Of a stretch of DNA of 64,000 nt, positions 1 through 8,843 are shown one piece after another. A model generated the notes under the pieces. That model saw only the letters and a program-made list of their open reading frames with translations, was not told the DNA's origin and searched no databases. A program made the position numbers and the translations under genes. Source of the stretch: Pseudomonadota bacterium. Its GTDB lineage: Bacteria > Myxococcota_A > Polyangia > GCA-2747355. Numbering within the stretch: the stretch's first letter is position 1; every line of letters starts with the position of its first letter. The DNA lies in the NCBI GenBank assembly GCA_016702545.1, contig JADJDT010000006.1, forward strand, positions 310,001 to 374,000. Reading direction: 5' to 3'.

Positions 1-1221
1 GGCGTCTACGGCGTGCCGATCAACCGAGGGGAGAAGGAGGGCTGGATCACGGCTCACTGCTCCGCCGTGCAGGTGGTTACGCCCTACGACAACGTGGTCA
101 CCTTCATGCACGAGGGTGCGAGCGGCGGTGGCAAGAGCGAGATGTTGGAGATGATCCACCGTGAACCGGATGGACGTCTGCTGCTCGGCGAAAACGTGCT
201 CAGTGGTGAACGCCGGTACCTGGAGATTCCGCGCGCCTGCCAGCTGCGGCCGGTGACCGACGACATGGCGATGTGTCACCCGTCGATTCAGGGCGAGGAT
301 GGACGCCTGACGCTCCTGGATGCTGAGAGCGCCTGGTTCGTACGGGTCAACCACATCGATCAGTACGGCGTCGATCCGGTGTTGGAGAAGCTCACGGCCC
401 AGCCAACGCGGCCGCTGCTCTTCCTCAGCATCGACGTGGTACCTGGCAGCCGTGGTCTGATCTTCGAGCACCAGGAGGACGAGCCTGGCAAGCGCTGCCC
501 CAATCCGCGCGTCATCCTGCCGCGCGAGATCATGCCCGGTGTCGTGGACGAGCCGGTGACCGTGGATATCCGCAGCTTCGGCGTGCGGACGCCGCCCTGT
601 ACCCGTGAGCGGCCGAGCTACGGCATTCTGGGTGTCACCCAATTAATGCCGCCCGCGTTGGCCTGGTTGTGGCGTCTGGCGGCCCCGCGCGGCTACGCCA
701 ACCCGAGCATCGTCGAATCCGAGGGGATGAGCAGCGAGGGCGTCGGCTCATATTGGCCCTTCGCCACTGGACGGCGCGTCGATCAAGCGAACCTGTTGCT
801 GAGCCAGATCGTGCGCACACCCAAGACCCGCTACATCCTTTGTCCCAACCAGCATGTCGGAGCATGGAAGACCGGCTTCATGCCGCAGTGGATCGCGCGC
901 GAGTATTTCACCCGCCGTGGAAACGCCAAGTTCCAGCCGGGGCAGGTCGTGCCCGCGCGCTGCGCGTTGCTGGGCTACTCGCTGAGCCAGGTTCACGTCG
1001 AGGGTCGCGCGGTCCCCCCTCCCTTCCTGCAGGTCGAGCTCCAGCGCGAGGTCGGGGAAAGCGCCTATGACGAGGGGGCAGAGCTGCTGCAGGCCTTCTT
1101 CCGCCAGCAGCTGGAGCTCTATCTCGAGGCGGATCTGCTGCCGCTCGGGCGCAAGATCATCGAGTGCTGCCTCGAACGTGGCGCCGCCGACGACTACGCT
1201 CGCTTGATCGAACAGAAGTGA
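1..1221 (+). CDS. DUF4914-like protein, 5' end outside window
   Basis: The frame is open from base 1 to the stop at 1219-1221, so the protein starts upstream of the window and only about the last 406 residues are seen. A P-loop-like motif, GASGGGKSEM, lies near residue 40 of the visible part and resembles the nucleotide-binding loop of PEP carboxykinases. Together with the rest of the sequence this fits my memory of the uncharacterised DUF4914 family, whose members are about 600 residues long. No signal peptide or membrane segment is visible. The reaction is unknown; ATP or GTP binding is inferred from the loop only. It is followed by a hairpin repeat and a convergent lipoprotein gene, so it probably ends its transcription unit. 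Confidence 0.6.
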   Translation, partial: GVYGVPINRGEKEGWITAHCSAVQVVTPYDNVVTFMHEGASGGGKSEMLEMIHREPDGRLLLGENVLSGERRYLEIPRACQLRPVTDDMAMCHPSIQGEDGRLTLLDAESAWFVRVNHIDQYGVDPVLEKLTAQPTRPLLFLSIDVVPGSRGLIFEHQEDEPGKRCPNPRVILPREIMPGVVDEPVTVDIRSFGVRTPPCTRERPSYGILGVTQLMPPALAWLWRLAAPRGYANPSIVESEGMSSEGVGSYWPFATGRRVDQANLLLSQIVRTPKTRYILCPNQHVGAWKTGFMPQWIAREYFTRRGNAKFQPGQVVPARCALLGYSLSQVHVEGRAVPPPFLQVELQREVGESAYDEGAELLQAFFRQQLELYLEADLLPLGRKIIECCLERGAADDYARLIEQK

Positions 1222-1264
1222 CGCGGCCTTCGCGAGGCTCCGTCAGAAACCCGATGCAGTAGAG

Positions 1265-1307
1265 CTAGTCCGAAAACGAGCGCGGGACGCGCTTGTTCTG
1301 GGGCTAG
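1265..1307. repeat. REP-like hairpin, diverged member
   Basis: An imperfect inverted repeat (CTAGTCCGAAAACGAGCGCG against CGCGCTTGTTCTGGGGCTAG) sits between two convergent genes. It matches in sequence and layout the hairpins at 9990-10025, 10120-10168 and 10259-10307, so it is one member of a dispersed family. It overlaps the last codon region of the minus-strand gene by a few bases and could act as a transcription terminator, though no T-run follows. Confidence 0.65.
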
Positions 1308-1843
1308 TCGCGGGAGGCAGGAGCCAGCGCCTGTGCGCGGCGCAGGATCTCTCGGGCCTGCCCTGGGTCGGCCGTCGTGATTTGCAGGACGTAGGCCGTG
1401 TCGGCGCTCAGCACCTTGAGCTCGGCACCGGCTACGGCGAGCGGATCGTGCGCGCTGCGGGTCGGGTCCGGGGCGCCCATCTGACAGCGCGCGACGCGCG
1501 CGATCCAGGCGCGGCTCGTGTCTCGCTGCGCCCGCAGGTAGATTTCGGCGCCGTCGAGCTGCCACAACATCTGCTTGCCGCGACGCTCCTCGAGCTTGCG
1601 CACGGCCACGATGTTCTCGCGGGCGAGCAGCGGCGTGGCGCGCTCGTGCTCCGCTAGGCCGGCGCAGGCCGCCGCGGTCTTGGGTCCCGTCGGCCGTTGT
1701 GGCTCAGGAACGCCCGTGGCTGCGGTGCATGCCAAGAGCACGCTCGCTCCGCCCACCGCCGATCGCAGCCCACCCCATGGCCTGCTGCCAAGCCGACCCC
1801 ATCTCCCTCGCGAATCCCGTGTCCCTCGCGAATCCCTGGTCAT
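1304..1843 (-). CDS. Putative small lipoprotein
   Basis: This encodes 179 residues. The N-terminus is Arg-rich, followed by a short hydrophobic stretch ending in a lipobox-like LLAC at about residues 37-40, which suggests export and lipidation. The mature part has no motif I recognise; it contains several charged helices and a few Cys residues. The gene is divergent from the response-regulator gene at 1955, with about 110 bp between them to hold promoters. The Arg-Asp repeats at the extreme N-terminus may be upstream of the true start, since GTG or ATG starts nearer the hydrophobic segment are possible. Function unknown. Confidence 0.5.
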   Translation of the reverse strand: MTRDSRGTRDSRGRWGRLGSRPWGGLRSAVGGASVLLACTAATGVPEPQRPTGPKTAAACAGLAEHERATPLLARENIVAVRKLEERRGKQMLWQLDGAEIYLRAQRDTSRAWIARVARCQMGAPDPTRSAHDPLAVAGAELKVLSADTAYVLQITTADPGQAREILRRAQALAPASRD

Positions 1844-1954
1844 TGAGACGCCTCCTCTCGCTGTGGTAGATGCCTGCAGGCGAATCTGCGTTGCTCAGAT
1901 GCGCCGGGCAATGGGCACAAGTACCCAATCGCGCCGAAACAGCAGAAGGGACGT

Positions 1955-2596
1955 ATGAGCCCGACGCGGGTGATGATCGTCGAGGACCAGACGGTGTTCC
2001 GCGAGATGCTCGCGGAGCTGCTGCGCCTCGACGCGGCCTGCGAGGTCGTCGGCGTCTTCGGCGCCGCACGGCAGGCGCTCGCCGCGCTCGACCAGTGTCG
2101 CCCAGAGCTGGCGCTAATCGACCTGGTGCTGCCGGATCTGAGCGGACTGGAGCTGGTGCGGGAGCTGCGGGTGCGCCTCCCGGCGCTGCGCATTCTGGTG
2201 GTGACGGCCCAGGAACGACCAGAGCTGATGCGGGAGCTAACCGCGATCGGAGCGCACGGGATCGTCACCAAAGGGACGCCGCTCAGCGAGCTGCGGGAGG
2301 CCGTGCGTCGCGTGGCCGCGGGACGCAGCTACCACTGCCCGGCGTCACGCGCCGCGCTGCGCCCACGGCAAGGAGGTGCGTTGGCGCCGCGGCCCCGACT
2401 CAGCGCGCGCGAGCAACAGATCGTGCGCTTGGTGGCTCTCGGACAAAGCAGCAAGGAGATCGCCGCGGCGCTCGGAATCTCGCCCAAGACCGTGGCGAAC
2501 CACCGGCACCGCATCGCGCGCAAGCTCGAGGTCGGCGACGTCGCTGGGCTGACGCGCTATGCGCTCGCACAGGGCTGGATCGTCGAAGATGCCTGA
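1955..2596 (+). CDS. LuxR/NarL-type response regulator
   Basis: This encodes 213 residues. An N-terminal receiver domain (about 1-120) has the acidic pair E10-D11, the phospho-acceptor D56 in ALIDLVLPD, and the conserved Thr (VVTAQ) and Lys (VTKGTP). A C-terminal LuxR-type helix-turn-helix (about 148-205) carries SAREQQIVRLVALGQSSKEI and the recognition helix PKTVANHRHRI. It is expected to bind DNA when phosphorylated. The start ATG follows AGAAGGGACGT, a good ribosome binding site. The stop overlaps the start of the hybrid kinase gene (ATGCCTGA, 8 bp), so the two are translationally coupled and very likely form a cognate pair. Confidence 0.9.
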   Translation: MSPTRVMIVEDQTVFREMLAELLRLDAACEVVGVFGAARQALAALDQCRPELALIDLVLPDLSGLELVRELRVRLPALRILVVTAQERPELMRELTAIGAHGIVTKGTPLSELREAVRRVAAGRSYHCPASRAALRPRQGGALAPRPRLSAREQQIVRLVALGQSSKEIAAALGISPKTVANHRHRIARKLEVGDVAGLTRYALAQGWIVEDA

Positions 2597-4508
2597 GCTC
2601 GCTCGGGAGGCCTTTCGCGCGATTGCCGACTGCACCTTCGATTGGGAGAGCTGGATCGGGCCGCAGGGCGACACGCGCTGGATCAACCCGGCCGTCGAGC
2701 GCATGACCGGCTACGCGGTGGCCGAGTGCCTGGCGCTGGCGGATTACCCGCTGGCGCTGGTCCATCTCGACGACCGCGCCGCGCTGCGCGAGGCCCTCGC
2801 CGGCGCCGCGCGCGGCAGCTCGGGCAACGACCTCGAGTTCCGTATCCAACGCCGCGACGGGACGGTCGGCTGGGGCGCGATGAGCTGGCAGCCGCTGACC
2901 GGTAGTGAAGGGCGGCAGTTGGGTTACCGCACCAGCGTTCGGGACATCACCGAGCGCAAGCGCGCGGAGGAGGGTCTGCGCACGGCGTTGATCCGCGCGG
3001 AGCGGGCCGAGCGGGCGCGGGCCGCGTTCTTGGCACAGGTCAGCCACGAGCTGCGCACGCCCTTGCACAGCCTGTTGGGCTTCACCGAGCTGCTGCTCGG
3101 CAGCCCGCTGGCGGCCGCGCAGCGGGAATGGGCCGCGCTGATGCGCGAGCAGGGGGCGGTGCTGCTGCAGCTCCTCGACCAACTGCTCGATGCGGCAGCA
3201 CAGGACGCGGGGCGCGCGCCGCAGCCCTGGGAGCGCTTCTCGCTGCGCGCGCTCGCCGAGCGGCTGGTGGCGGCCCAGCGACCGCGCATCGAGGCCGCCG
3301 GCGTCGCGCTGGTCCTCGAGCCGTGCGACGATCGGTTGGAGATCGTCAGCGACCGGCACGCGGTGCTCCAGATCGTCAGTAACCTGCTCGACAACGCGCG
3401 CAAGTTCACGCGCGCGGGCGCGATCACCTTGAGCGTCGCGCGGAGCGTGGTACCGAGCGAGGCGATCAGCATCGCCGTGCGTGACACGGGTTGCGGGATG
3501 GATCCCGCGCGCGTCGCCGAGCTGCGCCGGCCTTTCGTGCGGGGCGCAGCGCCCGCGGGGGTGGCGCCAGAGGGCGCCGGGCTCGGGTTGGCGATCGTCG
3601 ACCGTCTGGTGGCCGAGCTCGGCGCTGATCTGGCGATCGAGACCGCGCTCGGCTGCGGCTCGTGTTTCACGCTGACGCTGCCGGTCGTGGCGCCGGCGGC
3701 CGCGGACACGGCCATGGCGATACGACCGGCGGCGCTCGGGCAGCCGCGGGTGCTGGTGGTCGACGACAGCGCGGCGAGTCGCGCGCTGGCGCAGGCCTTT
3801 CTGATCGAGCTCGGTTGCGCGGTCGAGACGGTCAGCGGCGGTCGCGCGGCGGTCGCGCGCTGCCAGGCCGTGGACTTCGACCTGGTGTTGATGGACCGGC
3901 AGCTTGGGGAGCTCGATGGAGCGAGCGCCGCAGCGCTGATCCGCGCGCAGCGGCCGCTGAGGGCCGCAGCGCCGCTGCTGGTGGCCGTGACGGCCGATGT
4001 CTTCGGGGCACGGGCGCCCGCGCTCGCCGTCTTCGACGCCGTGCTGACCAAGCCGGTTTCGCTCGAGACGCTGGCGCGCTGCTTGGGTCGCCTGCTGGTC
4101 GGCCAGGTGCCGCCCGCAGCGGCGGCGGACGCGGCCGCGCTCGAGCCGGTCCTCGACGAGGCGCGGCTGGCCGAGCTGCAGGCCTCGCGCACGGCCGAGG
4201 GGCGCAGCTTCTGGGAGGCCTTCGGTCACGGCGCGCTGGCCGAGCTCGCGCGCATCGCCGCAGCGCTCGCCGCGGCGCCGGCGGGTGGAGACCCGGCGCC
4301 GGAGCAGGGGCGCCTGGCCCACGAGGCCAAGGGATCGGCGGCGCTGCTCGGTGCGAGCCGGCTCGCGGCGACGGCGGCACAGGCTCAGGCCGCGTGCGAG
4401 ACGCAACCGGGGCCGGTCGCGACGGCAGCCGTCGGCGCGCTGCTGCGCGAGATCCACGCGTTGCTCGCCCTGGTCGCCGCTCGAGGACTCGGGCCTCCGC
4501 CGGGTTGA
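2589..4508 (+). CDS. Hybrid sensor histidine kinase (PAS-HisKA-HATPase-REC-HPt)
   Basis: This encodes about 639 residues with no membrane segment, so it is probably a cytosolic sensor. A PAS fold lies at about 10-130 (ending in the typical RDITERKRAEE), followed by HisKA with phospho-accepting His153 in VSHELRTPLHS, and a HATPase domain with an N box (NLLDNARKF), a G1 box (DTGCGMD) and a G2-like GAGLGLAIV. A receiver domain (LVVDDS, then phospho-acceptor Asp in VLMDRQLG) comes next, and an HPt module near the end has His in LAHEAKGSA. This is the complete His-Asp-His relay, which would deliver phosphate to the LuxR regulator encoded just upstream. ATG 2589 is preferred over the upstream GTG because it overlaps the previous stop by 8 bp. 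Confidence 0.9.
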   Translation: MPELAREAFRAIADCTFDWESWIGPQGDTRWINPAVERMTGYAVAECLALADYPLALVHLDDRAALREALAGAARGSSGNDLEFRIQRRDGTVGWGAMSWQPLTGSEGRQLGYRTSVRDITERKRAEEGLRTALIRAERAERARAAFLAQVSHELRTPLHSLLGFTELLLGSPLAAAQREWAALMREQGAVLLQLLDQLLDAAAQDAGRAPQPWERFSLRALAERLVAAQRPRIEAAGVALVLEPCDDRLEIVSDRHAVLQIVSNLLDNARKFTRAGAITLSVARSVVPSEAISIAVRDTGCGMDPARVAELRRPFVRGAAPAGVAPEGAGLGLAIVDRLVAELGADLAIETALGCGSCFTLTLPVVAPAAADTAMAIRPAALGQPRVLVVDDSAASRALAQAFLIELGCAVETVSGGRAAVARCQAVDFDLVLMDRQLGELDGASAAALIRAQRPLRAAAPLLVAVTADVFGARAPALAVFDAVLTKPVSLETLARCLGRLLVGQVPPAAAADAAALEPVLDEARLAELQASRTAEGRSFWEAFGHGALAELARIAAALAAAPAGGDPAPEQGRLAHEAKGSAALLGASRLAATAAQAQAACETQPGPVATAAVGALLREIHALLALVAARGLGPPPG

Positions 4509-4558
4509 GCGGCGCCGGCTGGCCGCCGATGGCTGGGGAGCTGGGTCGCTCGGCCTTG

Positions 4559-4610
4559 GGGCGGGATGGATCAGTGGCCCGATCGATGAGCCATCTCTGA
4601 GCGGGCCCCT
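4559..4610. repeat. Possible degenerate half of a dispersed palindromic element
   Basis: This stretch (GGCGGGATGGATCAG... then GAGCGGGCCCCT) resembles the right arm of the palindrome at 49522-49679 (GGCGGGATGGATCGA... GAGCGGGTCCT). The left arm and central part are not recognisable here. It lies between two convergent genes. Confidence 0.4.
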
Positions 4611-4628
4611 CGTGCTGGTGCGCTGTGC

Positions 4629-5946
4629 TTAGCGCCTGGCGGCGTAGGTTGCCCCTCCGGCGTTCCACGAGATCAGGCCATGCGCAACGCGGGGTCGGAC
4701 GTCGTGGAGGGCGTTGTTGGTCAGCCGGACGGGCTGGGGCGCGGCCGCGCGCAGGTCGCAGTAGAAGACCTCCTGGCCGCTGGCGCCCGTGACGGTGCCC
4801 GACCAGACGACGAGGCCGTCGCTGATACGCGGGATCGACGGCCAGTCGCCGTCGCTGGTGGTGTTGTTCGTCAGCGCCACGATCGAGGGGGAGCTGGCGC
4901 GCGTGTCGTAGCCGTAGATCTCGCTGTCCGACCCGTCCGAGGCGCTCCAGACGATGACGCCGCCGTCGAGCTGCGGGTGCTCGTCGGCAACGGCGTTGTT
5001 CGTCACGCGCAAGGCGGACGGGCTCGCCTGCTTGGCGTCGGCGAAGTAAATCTCATAGTTTCCGGCGCCCGCGTCGCGGTACCAGGCGACGATGCCGTCG
5101 TCGACCACGGGCTGAGCATTCCAACCGCCCGTCGTCAGGGGAAGCGGCGCTGGCGCGGCCGCCTGGAGATCGTAGGCGTAGATGTCGAAGGAAGGCCACG
5201 GCCCTGCCATCCAGACGACGAAGCGGCCATCCGTCTTGGGGTAGGGATCGGTGTCCTTGGCGGTCACCGGGATCGTCGTCAGCGTCTGGTCGTCGAAGCG
5301 ATAGATGTGGATCGTGAAGCTCGGTGACGATCCGCTGACCCAGACGACGACGCGACCGCGCGTATGAAAATCGTCGACCCCGGGCGAGGCCCCGCTGAGG
5401 TCCACGACGACGGGTGAGGCGGCGTTGAGGTCATAGGCGTAGATGCGATAGGAGCTGCCGTTCCAGCCGCGCCAGACCGCCAGACCATCCGCGACCACCA
5501 CCTGCCACAGCGAGTCCCCGCCATCGATCCACCCCCTCCGCGGGGGTGATGGTGCGGGGTGCCAGCGGTCGGTCGGCCTGCTGCGCGAAGAGCTGGGAGT
5601 TGCCCTCGGCCGCGGTCTTCGCCACCCACGCGACCCACGCCCCGTCGGTCCAGCTATCGACCGTGCCGAGCGAGGTCGTCGAGAGCAGCGTGGGGCGCAT
5701 CCCACGCGGGACGGCCATGGCGCTGGCGATTGCTCCGGCATCGACTACCGCCGCGCCGTCCGCCACCACGCCGGATGGGGCCGCCGTGTCTCGCGCGGGC
5801 GGGCCATCGGCCTGGGCGCGGGCATCGCTCGCTGCGCCGCGCGCGTCCTTCTGGCCGGCGGGCGACCTCTCGCTGTCCGAGCAAGCCGTCGCGACGGCCG
5901 CGGCCAGGGCCAGCGCGGCGATACGGAGTATCGGTCGATGGATCAT
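4629..5946 (-). CDS. TolB-like beta-propeller lipoprotein, interrupted by one frameshift
   Basis: The N-terminal half (5946 down to about 5533) begins with a signal peptide and lipobox ending in ATACSDSE, then an Ala/Asp-rich linker, then the start of the propeller. The C-terminal half (about 5533 down to 4629) carries repeats of the type V.WSASDGSDSEIYGYD and LTNN, as in TolB/WD40-like periplasmic propellers. The two halves are in different frames. On the coding strand the change falls in a run of five G; with four G the reading becomes PAEGWIDGGDSLWQVVVADG and continues without interruption. The intact product would be about 438 residues and outer-membrane anchored. It could mediate protein or sugar binding at the surface; no enzyme motif is visible. 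Confidence 0.75.
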
Positions 5947-6168
5947 TGCGCTTTCCTCGGCGTCACCGCGGACCTTGATCCGACCCTGGGTACCTCCAAG
6001 GCGGTGGCCGAGTATACCGTCGGCGCAGCCGGCGCTCGACTTCCCGCCACGGGGTGCGACCTCGCGCGACGCTGCCGTCGATGGGCCGCTGCGGGATCGC
6101 GTGCGGGCCGGATGCGCTCACCGTGGGGGTGGGACGGTGGCCGAGGAAGGGGCGCGGAGGTGGGGGGG

Positions 6169-7434
6169 CTATGAAATCGGGATCAGGGCCAGGACGAGCT
6201 GGAGATTTTCCATGGCGCCGCATCGCGCGATCGTCACCTGCCCGGCCGCTAGCTCGGCGCGGCTGATCAGCTGATTGCAGCCGCCGTACTTGCCATCGCG
6301 GAAGGTCAGGAACGAGTCCTCCTCGCCGACCGCGAGCTGCATCCAGCGGTTGAGTAGCTGATCTTCGGTGGCCTCGAAGACCTCGTCGTTCCAGCGCGGG
6401 TGGTTGTCACTGTCCACGCCGGTCTCGCCCTCGAGCACGAGCTCGTTCTGCCCGCCCAAGAGCTTGGCCGTGATGTACCAGTCGGGATCACCGATGAGGC
6501 CGTCCACGAGCCACTCGAAGGGGTTGTACCAGGCATCGGCGGCGGACGACCGGCGCGCGGAGGCGCTGACCACGACCACCCGATAGCGCTTGGCCTCGCA
6601 GGTGCCGCGGGCGGGCGCGCATTGCTGCGTCAGCGAACAGGTGCCGCAGGCTCCCCCGCCGGTGCCGCAGTGCTCGGCAGTGGGCTGCTGGCAGATCCCC
6701 TGGGCGGTACAGCAACCGCTGCAGTTGGAAGCATCGCAGACCGGCAGCGGCGCTGGGGTTGGCGCCGGGGTCGGGCTCGGCGTCGGCGTCGGATTCCCGC
6801 CACCGTCACCGGGGCCGCCGTTGTCACCGGGCCCATCGCCGTCGTCCCCCGGTCCGTCGCCGTTGTCCCCCGGTCCGTCGCCGTTGTCACCGGGCGCGTC
6901 CCAGCAGTTCGGGTCCCAGGGCGTGGCCTTGCAGGGGTTCGCCGTCGAGCCGCTGCCGGCGCCGGGCTTGCACAGCGCCGCGTCGTCGACCTCCCCGTTG
7001 CAGTCGTTATCGAGGCTGTCGCCGCAGACCTCGGGCCGGGGCGTCACCTCATCGGTGCAGCGACCCCAGGCCTTGAACTCCAGGTCGCCCAGGCAGCGCT
7101 GGGTGCCGACGTGGCACACGCCCTTGCCACGGGTCGCCACCAGGCCCGTGTAGCACTCCTGCTTGCCCTCGTTGACGGCGGGGTCGCAGGCGCAGCCTTC
7201 GTCGACCTGGCCGTCGCGGTCGTCATCGAGCTGGTTGTTGCACTGCTCCGGCTTCACCTCCCCGGGCTGCTGGGTGCCGACGCCGCCGTCCGGGCCGCTG
7301 CCCGTGGAAAACGCGGGGTCGAAGCCGCCGGGATTCTCGCCGTCTGTCGAGTCGGTGCTGCCCACCGTTCCTGCGCCGCAGCCCAGCAGCAGTGCGGTTG
7401 TCAGTCCGAAGGTGAGTGAGTACGTCTTGAGCAT
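6169..7434 (-). CDS. MopE-type metal-binding-motif lipoprotein
   Basis: This encodes about 421 residues from the ATG at 7434; an upstream in-frame start adds 14 unlikely residues. The signal peptide ends in the lipobox ALLLGCGAG. Residues about 60-160 hold two Cys/Asp-rich motifs (NNQLDDDRDGQVDEGC and GDSLDNDCNGEVDD) of the putative metal-binding type found in MopE and many myxobacterial surface proteins. A Gly/Asp/Pro repeat (GDGPGDN, encoded by four 21-bp units near 6815-6900) and a Thr-Pro-rich linker lead to a Cys-rich module and a C-terminal globular domain of about 150 residues containing WYNPFEWLVDGLIG. It is a paralogue of the product of 10363-11295 over the N-terminal 150 residues. 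The C-terminal domain is unique to this copy and its function is unknown. Confidence 0.75.
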   Translation of the reverse strand: MLKTYSLTFGLTTALLLGCGAGTVGSTDSTDGENPGGFDPAFSTGSGPDGGVGTQQPGEVKPEQCNNQLDDDRDGQVDEGCACDPAVNEGKQECYTGLVATRGKGVCHVGTQRCLGDLEFKAWGRCTDEVTPRPEVCGDSLDNDCNGEVDDAALCKPGAGSGSTANPCKATPWDPNCWDAPGDNGDGPGDNGDGPGDDGDGPGDNGGPGDGGGNPTPTPSPTPAPTPAPLPVCDASNCSGCCTAQGICQQPTAEHCGTGGGACGTCSLTQQCAPARGTCEAKRYRVVVVSASARRSSAADAWYNPFEWLVDGLIGDPDWYITAKLLGGQNELVLEGETGVDSDNHPRWNDEVFEATEDQLLNRWMQLAVGEEDSFLTFRDGKYGGCNQLISRAELAAGQVTIARCGAMENLQLVLALIPIS

Positions 7435-7675
7435 CGGCAACCCCTTGATGAAGGACTCTGGTGCCGACTTCAGCAACGATCGTGCCGAGCCCAGGGGCGC
7501 CGCGGGGTCACTCCAGGACGCGGCCGGATCCAGCGATCACCAGGAGTTGCGGATCCAGGCGGGCAATGCGGCCTGGGCGGTGGCGCGTGTTGGAGCCTGT
7601 TCTGGGGTCGGCTGACCGCAGCACCGGTGTCAGCGTGCCCAAGCGCTCTGGGCGAAGCCCGCCGGCCCAGCCGGC

Positions 7676-8650
7676 CTACAGGCGCCCGACGAAGTGCGTG
7701 CCGCCGCGCCCCTCCAGGGCGGCCGCCAGCGTGGGAGGGTCGGTGATCAGCCCGCGCCGTCCGCCGTGGCGCAGGAAGGCGTCAATCGCCTCGACCTTCG
7801 GCCCCATGCTGCCGGCGGCGAAGTGCCCCTCGGCGATCAGCCGCTCGGCCTCTTGCATCGTGACGGCGTCGAGGCCCCGCTGGCTGGGCTGGCGGTAGTC
7901 GACGTAGACCTGCGGTACGTCGGTGAGGATGACCAGCAGGCCCGCGCCGATCGCCGTGGCGAGGACGCTCGAGGTCAGGTCCTTGTCGATCACGGCCTCG
8001 ATCCCCTGGAGCTGGCCGTCGGTCGCGCGCACGACCGGGATCCCGCCGCCGCCGGCCGCGATCACGATGTGCCCCTGGAGCGCGGCGTCGCGGATCATGC
8101 GCCATTGGATCACCTCGTGCGGCCGTGGCGAGGGCACGTGGCGGCGCCAGCCGCGGCCGGCGTCCTCGGCGATGTGCCAGCCGTGGGCATCACGCTGGCG
8201 CTCCGCCGCCTCTCGCGTCAGGAAGCGTCCGACCGGCTTGCTGGGGTGCTCGAAGGCGGGGTCGTGGGCATCGACCAGCACCTGCGTGATCATCGTGACG
8301 ACGTGTCGCTGCGCGTGCGGCTGGTGCAGCTGATTCAACAGCGCCTGCTGCAGGACGTAGCCGAGCCAGCCCTGCGTGTCGGCGACGAGCACGTCGAGGG
8401 GCATCGCCGGTAGCTCGTCGCGCGTCAGGTCGGTCTGCAGCAGCAGCTGTCCGACCTGCGGCCCGTTGCCGTGCGTCAGCACCAGGTCGTAGCCGCGCTC
8501 GACCAGGGTGACCAGCACCGCCGAGATCTCGGCGGCGCAGCGCTCGTGGATCTCGATCGATGGCGCCTCGCCCTGACGGACGAAGGCATGCCCACCGAGC
8601 GCCACCACCGCCAGCGGCCGCTCCGGGCCGCGCCCTTGTCCGCCGCGCAT
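7676..8650 (-). CDS. arcC: Carbamate kinase
   Basis: This encodes 324 residues, close to the usual 310-320 for the family. It starts at the ATG at 8650; the open frame upstream has no conserved sequence. The amino-acid-kinase fold is clear: VVALGGHAF at the N-terminus, LTHGNGPQVG, the IVIAAGGGGIPVV loop, VIDKDLTSS and the C-terminal GSMGPKVEAI with GGRRGLITDP. The enzyme interconverts carbamoyl phosphate plus ADP with carbamate plus ATP, usually the last step of arginine deiminase or purine fermentation. No arginine deiminase or ornithine transcarbamylase gene lies beside it, so its pathway here is open. It is divergent from the SPFH gene across 193 bp. Confidence 0.92.
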   Translation of the reverse strand: MRGGQGRGPERPLAVVALGGHAFVRQGEAPSIEIHERCAAEISAVLVTLVERGYDLVLTHGNGPQVGQLLLQTDLTRDELPAMPLDVLVADTQGWLGYVLQQALLNQLHQPHAQRHVVTMITQVLVDAHDPAFEHPSKPVGRFLTREAAERQRDAHGWHIAEDAGRGWRRHVPSPRPHEVIQWRMIRDAALQGHIVIAAGGGGIPVVRATDGQLQGIEAVIDKDLTSSVLATAIGAGLLVILTDVPQVYVDYRQPSQRGLDAVTMQEAERLIAEGHFAAGSMGPKVEAIDAFLRHGGRRGLITDPPTLAAALEGRGGTHFVGRL

Positions 8651-8843
8651 GACAGGCAGTTTACCCCAGTTGAGGAGCGAGGGCCGAGGGGCGAGGGCCG
8701 AACCGACCCGCATTTGACCGATCCCGCAGCGTCCCTGAGAATGGAAGCCGGCCAGGCCGTCAGGGGAGGGGCGCGATGGTGGCTTGCGCGCCGAGGGCGG
8801 GCCGCGGCGACCTGACGCCACCGCCACGCGAAGGGAGCAGCGC

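Noticed and set aside
2400..4457. Minus-strand open frame of about 680 codons
   Set aside because: It is antisense to the coupled response regulator and hybrid kinase, which have complete catalytic motifs.
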